DNA of 64,000 bases. It comes from Rhizobium viscosum (lineage in GTDB: Bacteria; Pseudomonadota; Alphaproteobacteria; Rhizobiales; Rhizobiaceae). This document shows positions 48,153 through 58,591 of the stretch, piece by piece (the stretch's first letter is position 1; every line of letters begins with the position of its first letter). The stretch is from positions 1,902,001 to 1,966,000 of the forward strand of contig NZ_JADBEC010000001.1 in the NCBI RefSeq assembly GCF_014873945.1. The letters run 5' to 3'. Both the position numbers and the translations under genes were made by a program. The notes beneath the pieces are model-generated. The model worked only from the letters and a program-made list of their open reading frames with translations. It made no database searches and was not told where the DNA came from.

Positions 48153-49058
48153 ATGAGCCGAACACCACCTCTTCGTTCCCTGCGTCTGCGCCGCTCGGTG
48201 CTGAGCGTGCCTGCCATCAATGTGCGTGCGCTTGAAAAGACTCATTCCCTTGATTGCGATGCGGTTATTCTCGATCTGGAGGATTCCGTCGCACCCGAAA
48301 AGAAGGTGGAAGCGCGCGACAATCTGAAGGCCTTTTTTGCCGGGCCGCCGGTTGAGGACAAGGAAAGGATCATTCGTATCAATTCTTTGTCATCCGGATT
48401 CGGACTGGCGGATCTGGAGCTGATAAAGGCATTATCGCCCGATGCTGTTCTCCTGCCGAAGGTGGACGAACCGCAGGACGTCATGGCCATCAGCGATCTG
48501 CTTGCCGAGGCCTATGCGCCGGAGGAGTTGCGCATCTGGGCGATGATCGAGACGCCGCGTGGTGTGTTGAATGCCGCAGCAATCGCCGAATCCGGCCGCA
48601 CGCCGGGATCGCGGCTCGATTGCCTGGTCGTCGGCCTCAACGACCTGCGCAAGGAAACGGGCGTCTTGCCGCAGCCGGGGCGGACCTATCTCGTGCCCTG
48701 GCTGATGCAGGTCATTCTGGCAGTGAAGGCTTACGGGCTTGATGCGCTCGACAGCGTGTTCAACGATTTCCGGGATGGCGAAGGCTTCGATGCCGAATGC
48801 GGGCAGGGCCGTGCCATGGGCTTTGCCGGCAAGATGCTGATCCACCCGGCGCAGATTGCAGCCGCCAACACGCATTTCGGACCAAGTGAGGAGGAGATCG
48901 CGGAGGCGGAGGCCATCATTGCCGCCTTCGCCGATCCGGCGACCGAGGGGCTTAACGTCATCAATGCGAACGGGCGGATGATCGAGCGGCTGCATCTTGT
49001 CCAGGCCGAAGCTCTGGTCCATAAAGCGCACCTGATTTCTGCAAGAAAGCCCGCCTGA
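48153..49058 (+). CDS. HpcH/HpaI aldolase / CitE-like CoA ester lyase
   Basis: A 301-residue TIM-barrel protein. LRRSVLSVPAINVRALEK, DAVILDLEDSVAPEKKVEAR and AMIETPRGVLNAAAIAES (metal-ligand glutamate) are typical of the CitE-like and malyl-CoA lyase group. Members cleave or hydrolyse (S)-malyl-CoA, citramalyl-CoA or similar. The exact substrate cannot be told from the sequence. The stop overlaps the next ATG by one base (TGATG), so it is coupled to the DUF1737 gene. Confidence 0.85.
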   Translation: MSRTPPLRSLRLRRSVLSVPAINVRALEKTHSLDCDAVILDLEDSVAPEKKVEARDNLKAFFAGPPVEDKERIIRINSLSSGFGLADLELIKALSPDAVLLPKVDEPQDVMAISDLLAEAYAPEELRIWAMIETPRGVLNAAAIAESGRTPGSRLDCLVVGLNDLRKETGVLPQPGRTYLVPWLMQVILAVKAYGLDALDSVFNDFRDGEGFDAECGQGRAMGFAGKMLIHPAQIAAANTHFGPSEEEIAEAEAIIAAFADPATEGLNVINANGRMIERLHLVQAEALVHKAHLISARKPA

Positions 49059-49264
49059 TGAAACTCTACCGCTTCCTGACCGGTCCCGACGACGCTTCCT
49101 TCTGCCACAAGGTCACAGCAGTGCTGAACAAGGGCTGGTCGCTGTCCGGCTCGCCCACCTACGCCTTCAACGCTGCGACCGGCCAGATGCAATGCGGCCA
49201 GGCCGTCGTCAAGGACGTCGAGGGCAAGGATTATCACCCGGACATGAAGCTGTCCGAGCAATAA
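49058..49264 (+). CDS. DUF1737 small protein
   Basis: A 68-residue protein, MKLYRFLTGPDDASFCHKV at the start and VLNKGWSLSGSPTYAFN in the middle, the DUF1737 signature. Function unknown. It is coupled to the CitE-like lyase gene upstream by a one-base overlap and ends two bases from the convergent metalloprotease-like gene. Confidence 0.8.
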   Translation: MKLYRFLTGPDDASFCHKVTAVLNKGWSLSGSPTYAFNAATGQMQCGQAVVKDVEGKDYHPDMKLSEQ

Positions 49265-49266
49265 GG

Positions 49267-49704
49267 TCAGCGTTCGGCCGCTTCTTCGGCGCTCGCCTCG
49301 ATGCGCTCCATGTCATCGTCGCTGAGGCCGAAGTGGTGGCCGATCTCATGGATCAGCACATGGGTGATGATGTCGCCCAGCGTTTCGTCGTTTTCGGCCC
49401 AGTAATCGAGGATCGGACGGCGATAGAGGCGGATGCGGTTCGGCATCTCGCCTGTTTCCACGGTAAAGCGCTCCGAGATGCCGCGGCCCTCGAAAAGGCC
49501 GAGCAGGTCAAAGGGTGTTTCAAGCGCCATATCTTCGAAAACTTCGTCGTCGGGGAAGTCTTCGATTTCGATGGTCAGATTGGTCGTCAGCTTGCGAAAT
49601 TCGTCCGGCAGATGACTGTAGGCCTCCATTGCCAGCGACTCGAAGGTGCTGATCGTCGGCGCATGGCGGTCCTGCCAATCATCGCTCTGGTCTATGCGGG
49701 CCAT
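49267..49704 (-). CDS. Metallopeptidase-family protein (zincin-like)
   Basis: A 145-residue protein with the zinc motif HVLIHEIGHHFGLSDDDMER near residue 117 (HExxH then a downstream Asp). NLTIEIEDFPDDEVFEDM and TVETGEMPNRIRLYRRPIL are typical of this cytoplasmic zincin family (COG3824). No target is known. It is divergent from the SOS operon. Confidence 0.85.
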   Translation of the reverse strand: MARIDQSDDWQDRHAPTISTFESLAMEAYSHLPDEFRKLTTNLTIEIEDFPDDEVFEDMALETPFDLLGLFEGRGISERFTVETGEMPNRIRLYRRPILDYWAENDETLGDIITHVLIHEIGHHFGLSDDDMERIEASAEEAAER

Positions 49705-49830
49705 AAGTATTCCTTCCTTTGTCGGCCCATATAGAGCCTTTATCGCCGATTTTCGAGTGTGGAATCAAAGGCAGGAATAAATTCTTATGAAATGATCATT
49801 GACTCTTCATTAGAGCTCTGGAATCTATAA

Positions 49831-49845
49831 GAACATAACAGGAAC
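49831..49845 (+). promoter_or_regulatory. LexA box (SOS operator) upstream of imuA
   Basis: GAAC, seven bases, GAAC: an exact match to the direct-repeat LexA operator of alphaproteobacteria. It lies 22 bases before the imuA ATG, so LexA would block transcription of imuA-imuB-dnaE2 until DNA damage. Confidence 0.92.
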
Positions 49846-49866
49846 AAGACGGATGGAGAGAACGCC

Positions 49867-50811
49867 ATGGCGCAGACCGCCCTGGCGCGCGAGCGGCTTT
49901 TTGCGCTCCGCGAAACCATTGCCCGACTGGAGGGAAAACCCGCGCCGGCGCTTGCCGCAGCGGAACGGGAAGCCCTGGCGGAAGGACGTGAGAGGCGGCA
50001 GGAGCGTATTCTGCCACGCCTGCCTTTCGGTGTGGAACCGTTCGATGACGCCTTGGAAGGCGGTCTTCAGCTCGATGCGATTACCGAATTCCGCGCGGCG
50101 AGGTCCGGTGATGCAGGGGCGGCAAGCGGTCTGGCGATGGCCATTGCGGCGCGACTGCAGAAGCAGGAGGAGGATACCGGCAGGCTGCTGCCGCTGCTCT
50201 GGATCGGTGATGCCGTCGGCTCACTGGAGGCGGGTCGCCCTTATGCTCCGGGGCTGAAGGATTTCGGGCTGAAGCCGGAAAGGTTTTTCCATGCCGCGCC
50301 GCGCAAACTGGAAGATGCGCTCTGGCTGGCGGAAGCGGCCATCGAAAGTGCTGCCTTCTCGGCCGTCGTTTTCGAAGTGCGCGGCAATCCCCTGCATTTC
50401 GGTCTGACCGAAAGCCGCCGGCTCAGTCTGAGGGCACGCGCGGTGCACCGTCCGCTCTTTCTCGTCCGCCAGGCGGGAGAGGAGGAAGCGAGCAGCGCTG
50501 CCTTCCGCCTGCATGTCGAGCCGGCGCCGTCGGATCTGCGGCCGCTGCCGGATGGATCAAGGCTTTCCGGCAGCATCGGCAATCCAATTTTCCGTCTCAC
50601 GCTGGAGAAGAGCCGCAATCCGGCCCCGCTCTCCTTTCTTCTGGAGTGGAATCCCCATGAACGCGAATTTCTCCCCGTCAACGAACCAAGCTTCGCTCGT
50701 CCTCCAGGCGAACAGTCAGCGCATTCTGTCGCTCAGCTTTCCGCATCTGCCAACGGACCGCATCGCCCGCAGGCGATGGGGTCTGTCCTGGCGTTCGAAA
50801 GGGCGTCCTGA
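49867..50811 (+). CDS. imuA: ImuA, SOS mutagenesis protein
   Basis: A 314-residue RecA-like protein without a clear P-loop. FGVEPFDDALEGGLQLDAI near residue 55 and AVVFEVRGNPLHFGLTESRR near 165 are ImuA signatures. ImuA works with ImuB and DnaE2 in error-prone bypass of DNA damage. The start has a good ribosome site (GGAGAG). The last 155 bases overlap imuB in another frame, an unusually long overlap. The LexA box upstream supports SOS control. Confidence 0.9.
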   Translation: MAQTALARERLFALRETIARLEGKPAPALAAAEREALAEGRERRQERILPRLPFGVEPFDDALEGGLQLDAITEFRAARSGDAGAASGLAMAIAARLQKQEEDTGRLLPLLWIGDAVGSLEAGRPYAPGLKDFGLKPERFFHAAPRKLEDALWLAEAAIESAAFSAVVFEVRGNPLHFGLTESRRLSLRARAVHRPLFLVRQAGEEEASSAAFRLHVEPAPSDLRPLPDGSRLSGSIGNPIFRLTLEKSRNPAPLSFLLEWNPHEREFLPVNEPSFARPPGEQSAHSVAQLSASANGPHRPQAMGSVLAFERAS

Positions 50812-52270
50812 AGCGGCTCCCCTCGTCTGTTCCGGCAAGCTCAACAATGCCATGCGGCTGACGGCGCTGGATGAATTCGCCGAGAAGCTGGGATTGCGGA
50901 AGGAGCAGGGCGTTGCCGAGGCGCGCGCCATGTATCCGGCGCTCCATGTCGTGGAGGAGGATCCTGCGGCCGACCGCCGGCTTCTGGAGGCGATTGCAGA
51001 TTGGTGCGACCGTTATACGCCGATGGTGGCGCTCGACGGCAAGGACGGGTTGTTCCTCGATATTACCGGCTGCGCGCATCTCTTCGGCGGGGAGAGGGCG
51101 CTTCTTCAGGATATCCTGTCACGGCTCTTTCATATGGGGCTCGATGCGCGGGGCGCGATCTCCTCGTCGCCTGGTCTTTCCTGGGCCGTCTCCCGTTTCG
51201 GGCAGGGCGGTGTCGTGGACGACGAGGAGAGTGAGCGTATGCTGATGCCGCTGCCTGTCGCGGCCTTGCGGCTGGAAGGCCAGACTGTCGATGCCTTGAG
51301 GAAGCTCGGTCTCAAATATGTCGGTGACGTTATCCATGCGCCGAGGGCGCCGTTGACCCGCCGCTTCGGGCCGGCACTGCTGCTGCGCCTCGATCAGGCG
51401 CTTGGCCGTGAAGAGGAGCCGATCTCACCTCGACGGCCTGTCGCCAGCCTCTCGTCCGAACACCGCCTGGTAGAGCCGATCGGAACGGAAGAACAGATCC
51501 TTGCCGTCACAGGACAGGCTGCCGTATCGCTGAAACCGTCCCTGGAGGCGCGCGGCGCTGGCGGGCGGGTTTTCGAACTGGTGCTATTCCGTGTCGATGG
51601 CAGAGTGTTCCGCATTTCTGTCGGTGCCTCCCGGCCGCTTCGCGAACCGAAGCTCATAGCGAGATTATTTTCCGAGCGGCTACAGGTGATCTATGACGAT
51701 ATCGACGCCGGCTATGGTTTTGAGATCCTGCGCTTGAATGTATTGCGGCATGATCCGTTCAACGATGCGCAGGGTGATTTCGAAGGGGATCGACAGGGGG
51801 AAATCTCGCTTTCGAGTTTTGTCGACCGTGTCGCGGCCCGGCTTGGCGCGGATTGCCTGCAGAGCTTCCAGCTTCGTGAGAGCCATGTGCCGGAGCGTGC
51901 CGTCATCACGGTACCGGCAATGGAGAACCTTCCGGCACGGCGCAAATCAGAGCAGAGGCACGCGCTGCCTTTTCGTGAGGAACGTCCGTTGCGGCTCTTT
52001 GCAACGCCGGAGCCTGTCGAGGTCGCATTTGCCGAAGTGCCTGACGGTGCGCCGCAGACTTTTCGCTGGCGGCGCCTGCAGCATCAGGTGGCAAGGAGCG
52101 AAGGTCCTGAACGGATTGCCATGGAATGGTGGATCGATGGCGATGATGCCGAAGCGCGAGACTATTTCCGGATCGAGGATGAGGCCGGACATCGCTTCTG
52201 GATCTATCGCCGGGGTCTTTACGGTGAGAACCCCGATCCTCGCTGGTTCATGCATGGGGTCTTTGCATGA
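50657..52270 (+). CDS. imuB: ImuB, Y-family polymerase-like protein
   Basis: A 537-residue protein. [20 protein letters not shown] and [20 protein letters not shown] place it in the ImuB branch of Y-family polymerases, whose catalytic acidic residues are mostly lost. The C-terminal half is the ImuB-specific region, ending [19 protein letters not shown]. ImuB bridges the beta clamp to DnaE2. The ATG at 50657 lies inside imuA with GGAG upstream; later starts would cut into the conserved N-terminus. It overlaps dnaE2 by four bases (ATGA). Confidence 0.93.
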   Translation: MNANFSPSTNQASLVLQANSQRILSLSFPHLPTDRIARRRWGLSWRSKGRPEAAPLVCSGKLNNAMRLTALDEFAEKLGLRKEQGVAEARAMYPALHVVEEDPAADRRLLEAIADWCDRYTPMVALDGKDGLFLDITGCAHLFGGERALLQDILSRLFHMGLDARGAISSSPGLSWAVSRFGQGGVVDDEESERMLMPLPVAALRLEGQTVDALRKLGLKYVGDVIHAPRAPLTRRFGPALLLRLDQALGREEEPISPRRPVASLSSEHRLVEPIGTEEQILAVTGQAAVSLKPSLEARGAGGRVFELVLFRVDGRVFRISVGASRPLREPKLIARLFSERLQVIYDDIDAGYGFEILRLNVLRHDPFNDAQGDFEGDRQGEISLSSFVDRVAARLGADCLQSFQLRESHVPERAVITVPAMENLPARRKSEQRHALPFREERPLRLFATPEPVEVAFAEVPDGAPQTFRWRRLQHQVARSEGPERIAMEWWIDGDDAEARDYFRIEDEAGHRFWIYRRGLYGENPDPRWFMHGVFA

Positions 52271-55200
52271 AGCCCGAATCCGCATTTTTCGAGATAGGCG
52301 CAAAGACGAATTTCTCGTTCCTCGAAGGTGCTTCGAAGCCTGAAGAAATGGTCGTACAGGCCGCCTGCCTGAAGCTCGGCGGCCTCGGCATTGCGGATCG
52401 GAATTCGGTTGCCGGCGTGGTGCGGGCGCATGCGCAAGCACAGCAGCTTGAGGAGAGATACAGGAACAGGGATGAGATTTTAGCCGAGGCGAAGAAGAAG
52501 GGAAAAACGGAGATCATTCTCGATCCCGTCCGGGTTCAGCCGGGTGCCCGTCTCGTCTTTTCCGATGGAACACCTGATGTCCTTGCATATCCACGCAACC
52601 GGAAAGGTTGGGGGAATCTCTGCCGCCTGCTCAGCACGGGCAATCTGAAGGAAGAAGCGGTCAAGGGAACCTGCATCCTGACGGAAGCGGAGCTTATGGA
52701 ATGGGGTGATGAGATGATGCTCGCCCTCGTTCCTGATCGGGCTGTTGTGAATGGTCCGGGTTGCCAGCCTGCCCTTGAAGAATATCTAGAACGGTTCCGC
52801 AAACGGTTCCGCAAGGCATTTTTCATGGCGCTGTCACCAGCCTATGACGGCTGCGACCGGCAGGCTTTTGCAGTGCTTGCCATGCTTGCCGCCCGCAACA
52901 GGGTACCTCTGATTGCGACCAATCAGCCGCTCTATCATGACACCGAGCGCCGGCCGCTTTCAGATATCGTGATCGCCATCCGGGAACATGTGCAGATATC
53001 GGAAGCCGGATTCCTTCTGGCGGCCAATGGAGAGCGGTATCTCAAGGATTCACGTGAAATATCCAGGGTCTTCCGGGATTATCCGGATGCGGTCGAGAAT
53101 ACGCAGGTGTTTTTCGACAAGCTGAGTTTTTCGCTCAATGAATTGAAGCACAATTACCCTCCTGAAAACGATCCCGGTGAAACGCCGCAGGAAACGCTCG
53201 AAAGGCTAACGAGAGCCGGTGCGATAAAGCGCTACTCTCCTAAGAACGTTCCGGAAAAGGTTGCTGAGCAGATCGACTATGAGTTGGATCTCATCAAGCG
53301 TAAGAACTACGCCTCGTATTTCCTAACGGTCCACAAGATCATCCAGCATGCCCGCTATAAGCTCGGGGTACTTTGCCAGGGACGCGGGTCAGCGGCCAAT
53401 TCGGTTATCTGCTACTGCCTCGAGATCACGGAAGTCGATCCCACAAAGACCACGCTTCTCTTCGACCGGTTCATTTCGATGGATCGGGACGAACCGCCGG
53501 ATATCGATGTCGATTTTGAGCATGAACGACGCGAAGAGGTCATCCAGTCTATTTACGAAAGATATGGTGTTGAGCATGCCGGCCTGACAGCGGCGGTGAC
53601 CAGCTATCGGACGCGATCAGCCGGCCGCGAAGTTTCTAAGGCCTTCGGTCTTTCGGAAGATGTTCAATCGGCAATCAGCAGCCTTGTCTGGGGATGGTCG
53701 GAAGACAATCTCGCGGAGCGGGATGCTAAAGCGGCTGGTCTGGACATCAAGAATCCGGTGACACGTAATGTGCTGAAATATGCATCCGAGCTTCTCAGTT
53801 TCCCCCGCCATCTTACTCAACATGTCGGCGGTTTCGTCATCACGCGGGATAGGCTCGATGAGGTGGTGCCGATCATGAAGACGGCGATGCCGGACCGCTA
53901 CATGATCGAGTGGGACAAGGATGATCTCGATAACGTCAATATCCTCAAAGTGGACGTACTGGCGCTTGGTATGCTCACCTGCCTACGCAGGGCATTTACG
54001 CTTCTTGAACTTCATTACGACGTGAAGAAAACGCTCGCGGATCTCGGCAACAAAGAGCACGGAGCGGAGGGCGAACCTGTCTACGACATGATGGGTCGCG
54101 CCGATACGCTTGGCGTCTTCCAGATCGAAAGCCGGGCGCAGATGAGTATGTTGCCACGCCTGAAGCCGAGGGTGTTTTATGACCTCGTCATTGAAGTGGC
54201 GATTGTTCGGCCAGGACCGATTCAAGGCAACATGGTGCATCCCTATCTGAAGCGTCGGGAGCAAAAAGCAAAGAACATTCCGATTGAATATCCGAGCCCA
54301 GCGCTAAAAGATGTCCTTGAAAGAACTCTCGGGGTTCCGCTGTTTCAGGAACAGGCCATGCAGATCGCCATCACTGCTGCAGGCTTCAGGCCGGCCGAAG
54401 CCGACCGACTCCGAAGATCAATGGCGACATTCAAGAGAACGGGCACAATCGACAATTTCGAAAAGCGATTCGTCGATGGAATGGTCGAAAAAGAGTATGA
54501 CCGCGAGTTTGCCCAGCAATGTTTCAACCAGATCAAGGGTTTCGGCGAATACGGCTTCCCGGAAAGCCATGCTGCTTCCTTTGCCCTGCTCGTTTATGCG
54601 TCATCATGGATGAAGGCCTACTATCCCGATGTCTTCTGCGCAGCAATGCTGAATTCACAGCCGATGGGGTTCTATGCGCCAGCGCAGCTAGTGCGGGATG
54701 CGCGCGAGCATGGGGTGAAAATCCTACCAGCGGATATCAATCAGTCGGATTGGGAATGCACTCTTGAGGCAGCGGCTTTCGATCGGTCAGCGGTCGATTT
54801 CCGCCATAGCGATATGCGGGATATCATCAAGACTCGCTATGCTGTGCGGCTTGGCCTTCTGCAGATCAAGGGCGTTTCTTCTGACGATATGAAGCAGCTC
54901 GTTGAAAAACGCGGCGAGGGTTACAATTCCGTGCGGGATCTCTGGCTGCGGTCCGGCCTGCAGAAATCCGTTGTCGAACGACTGGCGGATGCAGATGCCT
55001 TCCAATCGATCGGGCTGTCGCGACGTCAGGCGCTCTGGGCGGTGCGGGCGCTGGATGTGAAAAGCGCGACTGAAGAACTGCCGCTTTTCGAGCAGGTCCG
55101 CCACATTGATCTTCAGCCCGAGCCTCAGGCAAGGCTGCCGGATATGCTGCCGGGGGAACAGGTCATCGAAGACTACCGATACCTGTCGCTGTCCCTGAAG

Positions 55201-55749
55201 GCGCATCCGGTTTCCTTCCTGCGCGAGGAGCTAGGCAAGGCAGGTGTGACGCGCAATGTCGATCTGCTTCGCGTTGCGAATGGGAGGCAAGTGATAATCG
55301 CGGGGCTGGTGCTGGTACGCCAGCAGCCGGGTTCCGCGAAAGGTGTGATCTTCATGACGCTGGAGGACGAGACCGGCGTTGCCAATGCCATCGTCTGGAA
55401 GAAAACCTTCGAAAGATACCGCGCAGTGGTCATGGGCGCTCGACTTGTGAAAATCTACGGCAAATTACAAAGCCAGAGCGGCGTCATCCATACTGTCGTC
55501 GAACACATTGAGGATATGACGCCGCTGCTCGGTATCCTTCAGCGAGAGACAAAACGCTTCGGCGTCAGCGAGCGCTCGGACGAGGTGTTGCGCGCGACAC
55601 AGGATCATCGGCAGCGGAAAGAGGCGGATATTCTGGCGCGGGACAACCTGCTCAGGAAAATCGGCGAGAGAAGGCCGTCAGAGAGGGCGCGGGATGGCGA
55701 TATCGCAGAGACCGCAAGCGTGATGCCGCGCGGGCGCAATTTCCACTGA
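52267..55749 (+). CDS. dnaE2: Error-prone DNA polymerase DnaE2
   Basis: A 1160-residue C-family polymerase. The N-terminal PHP domain ([17 protein letters not shown]) is followed by the palm with [15 protein letters not shown] near residue 372 and the catalytic [18 protein letters not shown] near 411. A finger domain follows. The C-terminal OB domain has [19 protein letters not shown]. It replicates past lesions under SOS control. It is the third gene of the LexA-regulated cassette. Length is at the upper end for DnaE2, owing to a short charged C-terminal tail. Confidence 0.96.
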   Translation: MKPESAFFEIGAKTNFSFLEGASKPEEMVVQAACLKLGGLGIADRNSVAGVVRAHAQAQQLEERYRNRDEILAEAKKKGKTEIILDPVRVQPGARLVFSDGTPDVLAYPRNRKGWGNLCRLLSTGNLKEEAVKGTCILTEAELMEWGDEMMLALVPDRAVVNGPGCQPALEEYLERFRKRFRKAFFMALSPAYDGCDRQAFAVLAMLAARNRVPLIATNQPLYHDTERRPLSDIVIAIREHVQISEAGFLLAANGERYLKDSREISRVFRDYPDAVENTQVFFDKLSFSLNELKHNYPPENDPGETPQETLERLTRAGAIKRYSPKNVPEKVAEQIDYELDLIKRKNYASYFLTVHKIIQHARYKLGVLCQGRGSAANSVICYCLEITEVDPTKTTLLFDRFISMDRDEPPDIDVDFEHERREEVIQSIYERYGVEHAGLTAAVTSYRTRSAGREVSKAFGLSEDVQSAISSLVWGWSEDNLAERDAKAAGLDIKNPVTRNVLKYASELLSFPRHLTQHVGGFVITRDRLDEVVPIMKTAMPDRYMIEWDKDDLDNVNILKVDVLALGMLTCLRRAFTLLELHYDVKKTLADLGNKEHGAEGEPVYDMMGRADTLGVFQIESRAQMSMLPRLKPRVFYDLVIEVAIVRPGPIQGNMVHPYLKRREQKAKNIPIEYPSPALKDVLERTLGVPLFQEQAMQIAITAAGFRPAEADRLRRSMATFKRTGTIDNFEKRFVDGMVEKEYDREFAQQCFNQIKGFGEYGFPESHAASFALLVYASSWMKAYYPDVFCAAMLNSQPMGFYAPAQLVRDAREHGVKILPADINQSDWECTLEAAAFDRSAVDFRHSDMRDIIKTRYAVRLGLLQIKGVSSDDMKQLVEKRGEGYNSVRDLWLRSGLQKSVVERLADADAFQSIGLSRRQALWAVRALDVKSATEELPLFEQVRHIDLQPEPQARLPDMLPGEQVIEDYRYLSLSLKAHPVSFLREELGKAGVTRNVDLLRVANGRQVIIAGLVLVRQQPGSAKGVIFMTLEDETGVANAIVWKKTFERYRAVVMGARLVKIYGKLQSQSGVIHTVVEHIEDMTPLLGILQRETKRFGVSERSDEVLRATQDHRQRKEADILARDNLLRKIGERRPSERARDGDIAETASVMPRGRNFH

Positions 55750-55919
55750 TGGCCTTCGCGGCTGGAAATTGATGCTTCTTAAGGACTTAAGGACAAGCTC
55801 GCCGGTGTGTGATGTCCTGCGGCGGAATCGTGATCGGATGAGGGTCGCGAATTTTCTTGACAGTTCCTATCTTCTTTTGCAGAAAACACGATAGTAAGTG
55901 TCATGTTTGGAATGAAGAC

Positions 55920-56231
55920 GTGCTCGTCTGCAGTTGCAATTACATAACCGACAAGGAAATCCGGGACGTCATCAACGATCTTCTCGATGAAGATTGTTGG
56001 CAGCTTATCGTGCCGGCGAAGGTCTATCACGCCATGGCCAAACGTGGCCGTTGCTGCGGTTGCTTCCCGAACGTTGTCGATATCATCATCCAGACAACCG
56101 AAGATTATCATGCCCGTCGCCACTCGACGGAAGCCGAAATATTTGATTTCATGTCCCGCTTGAAACAATTCCACGAGGAAAACAGGAGAGCGGACATTGA
56201 AAGGCGACAAAAAAGTCATCGAGCGGCTTAA
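55920..56231 (+). CDS. bfd: Bacterioferritin-associated ferredoxin-like protein
   Basis: A 103-residue protein starting at GTG, with [19 protein letters not shown] and [15 protein letters not shown] supplying the four cysteines of a BFD-type [2Fe-2S] domain. It normally gives electrons to bacterioferritin to release stored iron. It is longer than classical Bfd (about 64 residues) by a C-terminal tail ([20 protein letters not shown]) that overlaps the start of the next gene by 35 bases. The GTG at 55920 keeps the family N-terminus. Confidence 0.85.
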   Translation: MLVCSCNYITDKEIRDVINDLLDEDCWQLIVPAKVYHAMAKRGRCCGCFPNVVDIIIQTTEDYHARRHSTEAEIFDFMSRLKQFHEENRRADIERRQKSHRAA

Positions 56232-56682
56232 CGAGGCCCTCTTTTTAGAGCTCGGTGCAGTCAACCAGTATTGGGTTCACTATCGCCTTCTTGAGGACTG
56301 GGGCTACACCAAGCTCGCCAAGAAGGAACGCGCCGAATCGATCGAGGAAATGCACCATGCCGACCGGCTGGTCGCGCGCATCATCTTCCTCGAAGGTCAT
56401 CCCAATCTACAGACGCTCGCGCCGCTGCGTATCGGTCAGAACGTCAAGGAAGTTCTGGAGGCAGATCTTGCCGGCGAATATGACGCCCGCACCGCCTACA
56501 AGAAATCGCGCGATATCTGTCATGACGCCGGCGACTACGTTTCCATGAAGCTTTTCGAAGAGCTGCTGGCAGACGAGGAAGGGCATATCGATTTCCTCGA
56601 AACGCAGCTCGAACTGCTCGAGAAGATCGGCGAAGCCAAATACGGTCAGCTGAACGCAGATTCGGCCAACGAAGCCGAATAA
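56197..56682 (+). CDS. bfr: Bacterioferritin
   Basis: A 161-residue ferritin-fold protein starting at TTG ([19 protein letters not shown]). Ferroxidase ligands are in [27 protein letters not shown] and [18 protein letters not shown]. The methionine in EEMHHAD is the heme ligand of bacterioferritin. It stores iron in the cytoplasm as a 24-mer. AGGAGAG at 56184 is a good ribosome site and the start overlaps bfd. A strong terminator follows. Confidence 0.96.
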   Translation: MKGDKKVIERLNEALFLELGAVNQYWVHYRLLEDWGYTKLAKKERAESIEEMHHADRLVARIIFLEGHPNLQTLAPLRIGQNVKEVLEADLAGEYDARTAYKKSRDICHDAGDYVSMKLFEELLADEEGHIDFLETQLELLEKIGEAKYGQLNADSANEAE

Positions 56683-56707
56683 TTCGCCATTGGCGATCTT
56701 ATCTTAG

Positions 56708-56740
56708 CCGGCCGCCTTAAAGGCGGCCGGTTTTGTTTTG
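56708..56740 (+). terminator. Intrinsic terminator after bfr
   Basis: A 10-bp GC-rich stem CCGGCCGCCT/AGGCGGCCGG with a TAA loop followed by TTTTGTTTTG. Confidence 0.92.
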
Positions 56741-56768
56741 GAACGTATTGATGAGCTTCGTTCGATGC

Positions 56769-57302
56769 TCAATCTTCCGGGATCAAGCCGGAAAGGTGGC
56801 TGAATTCCGCCACGACCCGTTCGTAGACGGCGCGCTTGAAGGGAACGATCAGGCCGGGCAGGTCTTCCATCGGCTTCCATTCCCAGGCATCGAATTCCGG
56901 CTCATGGCCGCCGGGGGGCGGGTTGATGGCGATCTCGCTTTCGTCGCCCTCGAAGCGGAAGGCAAACCAGCGCTGGGTCTGGCCACGATATTTGCCCCTT
57001 AAGCCGATGCCGATCAGCTGCGGCGGAAGGTCGTAATTGATCCAGTCTTTGGCCTCGGCGAGCAAGGTGACGGACCTGATGCCGGTTTCTTCGTAGAGTT
57101 CCCGATAGGCCGCCTCCAGCGGGTCTTCGCCTTTGTCGATGCCGCCCTGCGGCATCTGCCAGAGCTGGGGCGAACCGTCATATTCGGAATTGCCGTCAGG
57201 AATGCGCCGCCCAGCCCAGACGAGGCCCTCGCGGTTGAGGATCATCACACCAACGCAGGGGCGATAGGGCAGGTCCTCGGCTTTTACGGTCGCCTGGCTC
57301 AT
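56769..57302 (-). CDS. rppH: RNA pyrophosphohydrolase RppH
   Basis: A 177-residue Nudix hydrolase. The Nudix box [20 protein letters not shown] followed by TGI matches GX5EX7REUXEEXGU near residue 54. [18 protein letters not shown] and [11 protein letters not shown] are RppH signatures. It removes pyrophosphate from 5' ends of mRNA to start decay. It is the last gene of a minus-strand run from the EnvC-like gene; the gap to the deacetylase gene is 12 bases. Confidence 0.93.
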   Translation of the reverse strand: MSQATVKAEDLPYRPCVGVMILNREGLVWAGRRIPDGNSEYDGSPQLWQMPQGGIDKGEDPLEAAYRELYEETGIRSVTLLAEAKDWINYDLPPQLIGIGLRGKYRGQTQRWFAFRFEGDESEIAINPPPGGHEPEFDAWEWKPMEDLPGLIVPFKRAVYERVVAEFSHLSGLIPED

Positions 57303-57314
57303 GGTTCTCTCCGC

Positions 57315-58514
57315 TCAGGGATTCTTGGGGTCGTTGACGAGTGCTGCGACGCCGACAATCTCGATGCCGCGCATGGTCGCTTCCTCGCTCCATTTGGAGA
57401 TCGCGTCAATGCTCTCGTCGAAGGCCGAGGCAACACCAATCGCCTGGCCGTTGCGGCGAGCGATGCGCTCCAATTCATCGAGTTTTTGCAGGATGGTGTT
57501 CACATCGACCTGGCTGTCCAGTTGCAGGTCGGCGAAAGCGTAAGGAAGCTCCGTGCCCTTGGCGACCACGGCGGTCTTGGATTGCGCCGAAGTGCCGTCG
57601 TCGAGGAACAGCAGCCCGCGCTTGCCGATATCCCGCATGACCGGTTCCATGGCCTTGGGATCGGAGAGGAAACGTCCGCCCAGATAGTTCATGATGCCGG
57701 TGTAATTGGTGATTTCGCCCATGGCCCGATGCAGGCTTTCGAGGTTGCGCGCGACGGGCCTCGACGTCAGCAGCGTATCCGGTCCTGGATCATTCGCTGG
57801 GTAATCAAATGGCTCCAGCGGCACCTGCAGCAATATTTCGTGTCCATCGCGGCGGGCATCCTGCATCCAGCGCTGTAGGCTGTTGCCACTGGCAGCAAAG
57901 GCGAAAGTGATTTCTTCCGGTAGTTGCTTGATGGCGCGCTGCGTGCCGGTCTGGCTGAGGCCGAGGCCGCTGAGGACGATCGCGATGCGGGTGCCGCGAT
58001 TGCCGGACCACGGCCGCGCATATTGGTCCATCGGCCGTCGTCCATTGGGACCTGTGATCGGCAGCCGGCCGAAGGGCGTTTCTTCGAGCAGATTGTCGTT
58101 GGGGATGGCGGCCATGCGGGGATCCTGGCCCATCTGCATGGCATCGACCAGAACCGGGCCGCTGCCGTCGCGCGGGCGAGGGCTGTACTTAGTAACGACA
58201 GAGCCGTCGCCGGTCACCATACGCTCCACATTGGCGCCCGAGCTCGGCTCCGAGCGTGGCATGCCGTTTGCTGCCTGATTGCCCGATGCTGGTGGCTGCT
58301 GGATTGTGTCGTTCGGTGGCGCGGCCGTTTTGTCTTGCGATACCGGCGGCTTCGACTGCTCGAGGCCATCGCTGCGAAATGCCGTGTAAAGGGAAAAGCC
58401 GCCAATCGCGACAAGACAGACGCTGGCGGCAATCTGTCCGATCCGCAATATACCGGGGCGCTTTCGCGCGGCCTTGCGGTTGCGGCCTAGAGGTGCATGC
58501 AGATCCGTTCCCAA
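57315..58514 (-). CDS. Divergent polysaccharide deacetylase family protein
   Basis: About 399 residues with a TTG start at 58514 (GTDLHAPLGRNRKAARKR). An N-terminal membrane anchor (IAASVCLVAIGGFSLYTAF) is followed by a Pro/Ser-rich linker and the deacetylase-like domain: RIAIVLSGLGLSQTGTQRAI, HEILLQVPLEPFDYPANDPG, GLLFLDDGTSAQSKTAVVA. The second catalytic motif differs from ordinary NodB enzymes, as in the divergent family. Another TTG at 58556 lies inside the ctpA terminator and is unlikely. It is cotranscribed with rppH. Substrate unknown, probably cell-envelope. Confidence 0.8.
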   Translation of the reverse strand: MGTDLHAPLGRNRKAARKRPGILRIGQIAASVCLVAIGGFSLYTAFRSDGLEQSKPPVSQDKTAAPPNDTIQQPPASGNQAANGMPRSEPSSGANVERMVTGDGSVVTKYSPRPRDGSGPVLVDAMQMGQDPRMAAIPNDNLLEETPFGRLPITGPNGRRPMDQYARPWSGNRGTRIAIVLSGLGLSQTGTQRAIKQLPEEITFAFAASGNSLQRWMQDARRDGHEILLQVPLEPFDYPANDPGPDTLLTSRPVARNLESLHRAMGEITNYTGIMNYLGGRFLSDPKAMEPVMRDIGKRGLLFLDDGTSAQSKTAVVAKGTELPYAFADLQLDSQVDVNTILQKLDELERIARRNGQAIGVASAFDESIDAISKWSEEATMRGIEIVGVAALVNDPKNP

Positions 58515-58551
58515 TTCGTTGCCACTCCAAAACCGGGAAACAGCAGAAAGT

Positions 58552-58582
58552 CTCAAGGCCGGGCGGGCTGCCCGGCCTTGAG
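58552..58582 (-). terminator. Hairpin between ctpA and the deacetylase gene
   Basis: A 13-bp perfect stem (CTCAAGGCCGGGC and complement) with a 5-base loop, nine bases after the ctpA stop. The T-run is weak, so partial read-through into the deacetylase and rppH genes is likely. Confidence 0.7.
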
Positions 58583-58591
58583 ATCCATGGA

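Noticed and set aside
53046..53061. parS-like GGATTCACGTGAAATA inside dnaE2
   Set aside because: Only 13 of 16 positions match, it lies inside a coding region 45 kb from parB, and such matches occur by chance around CACGTG.
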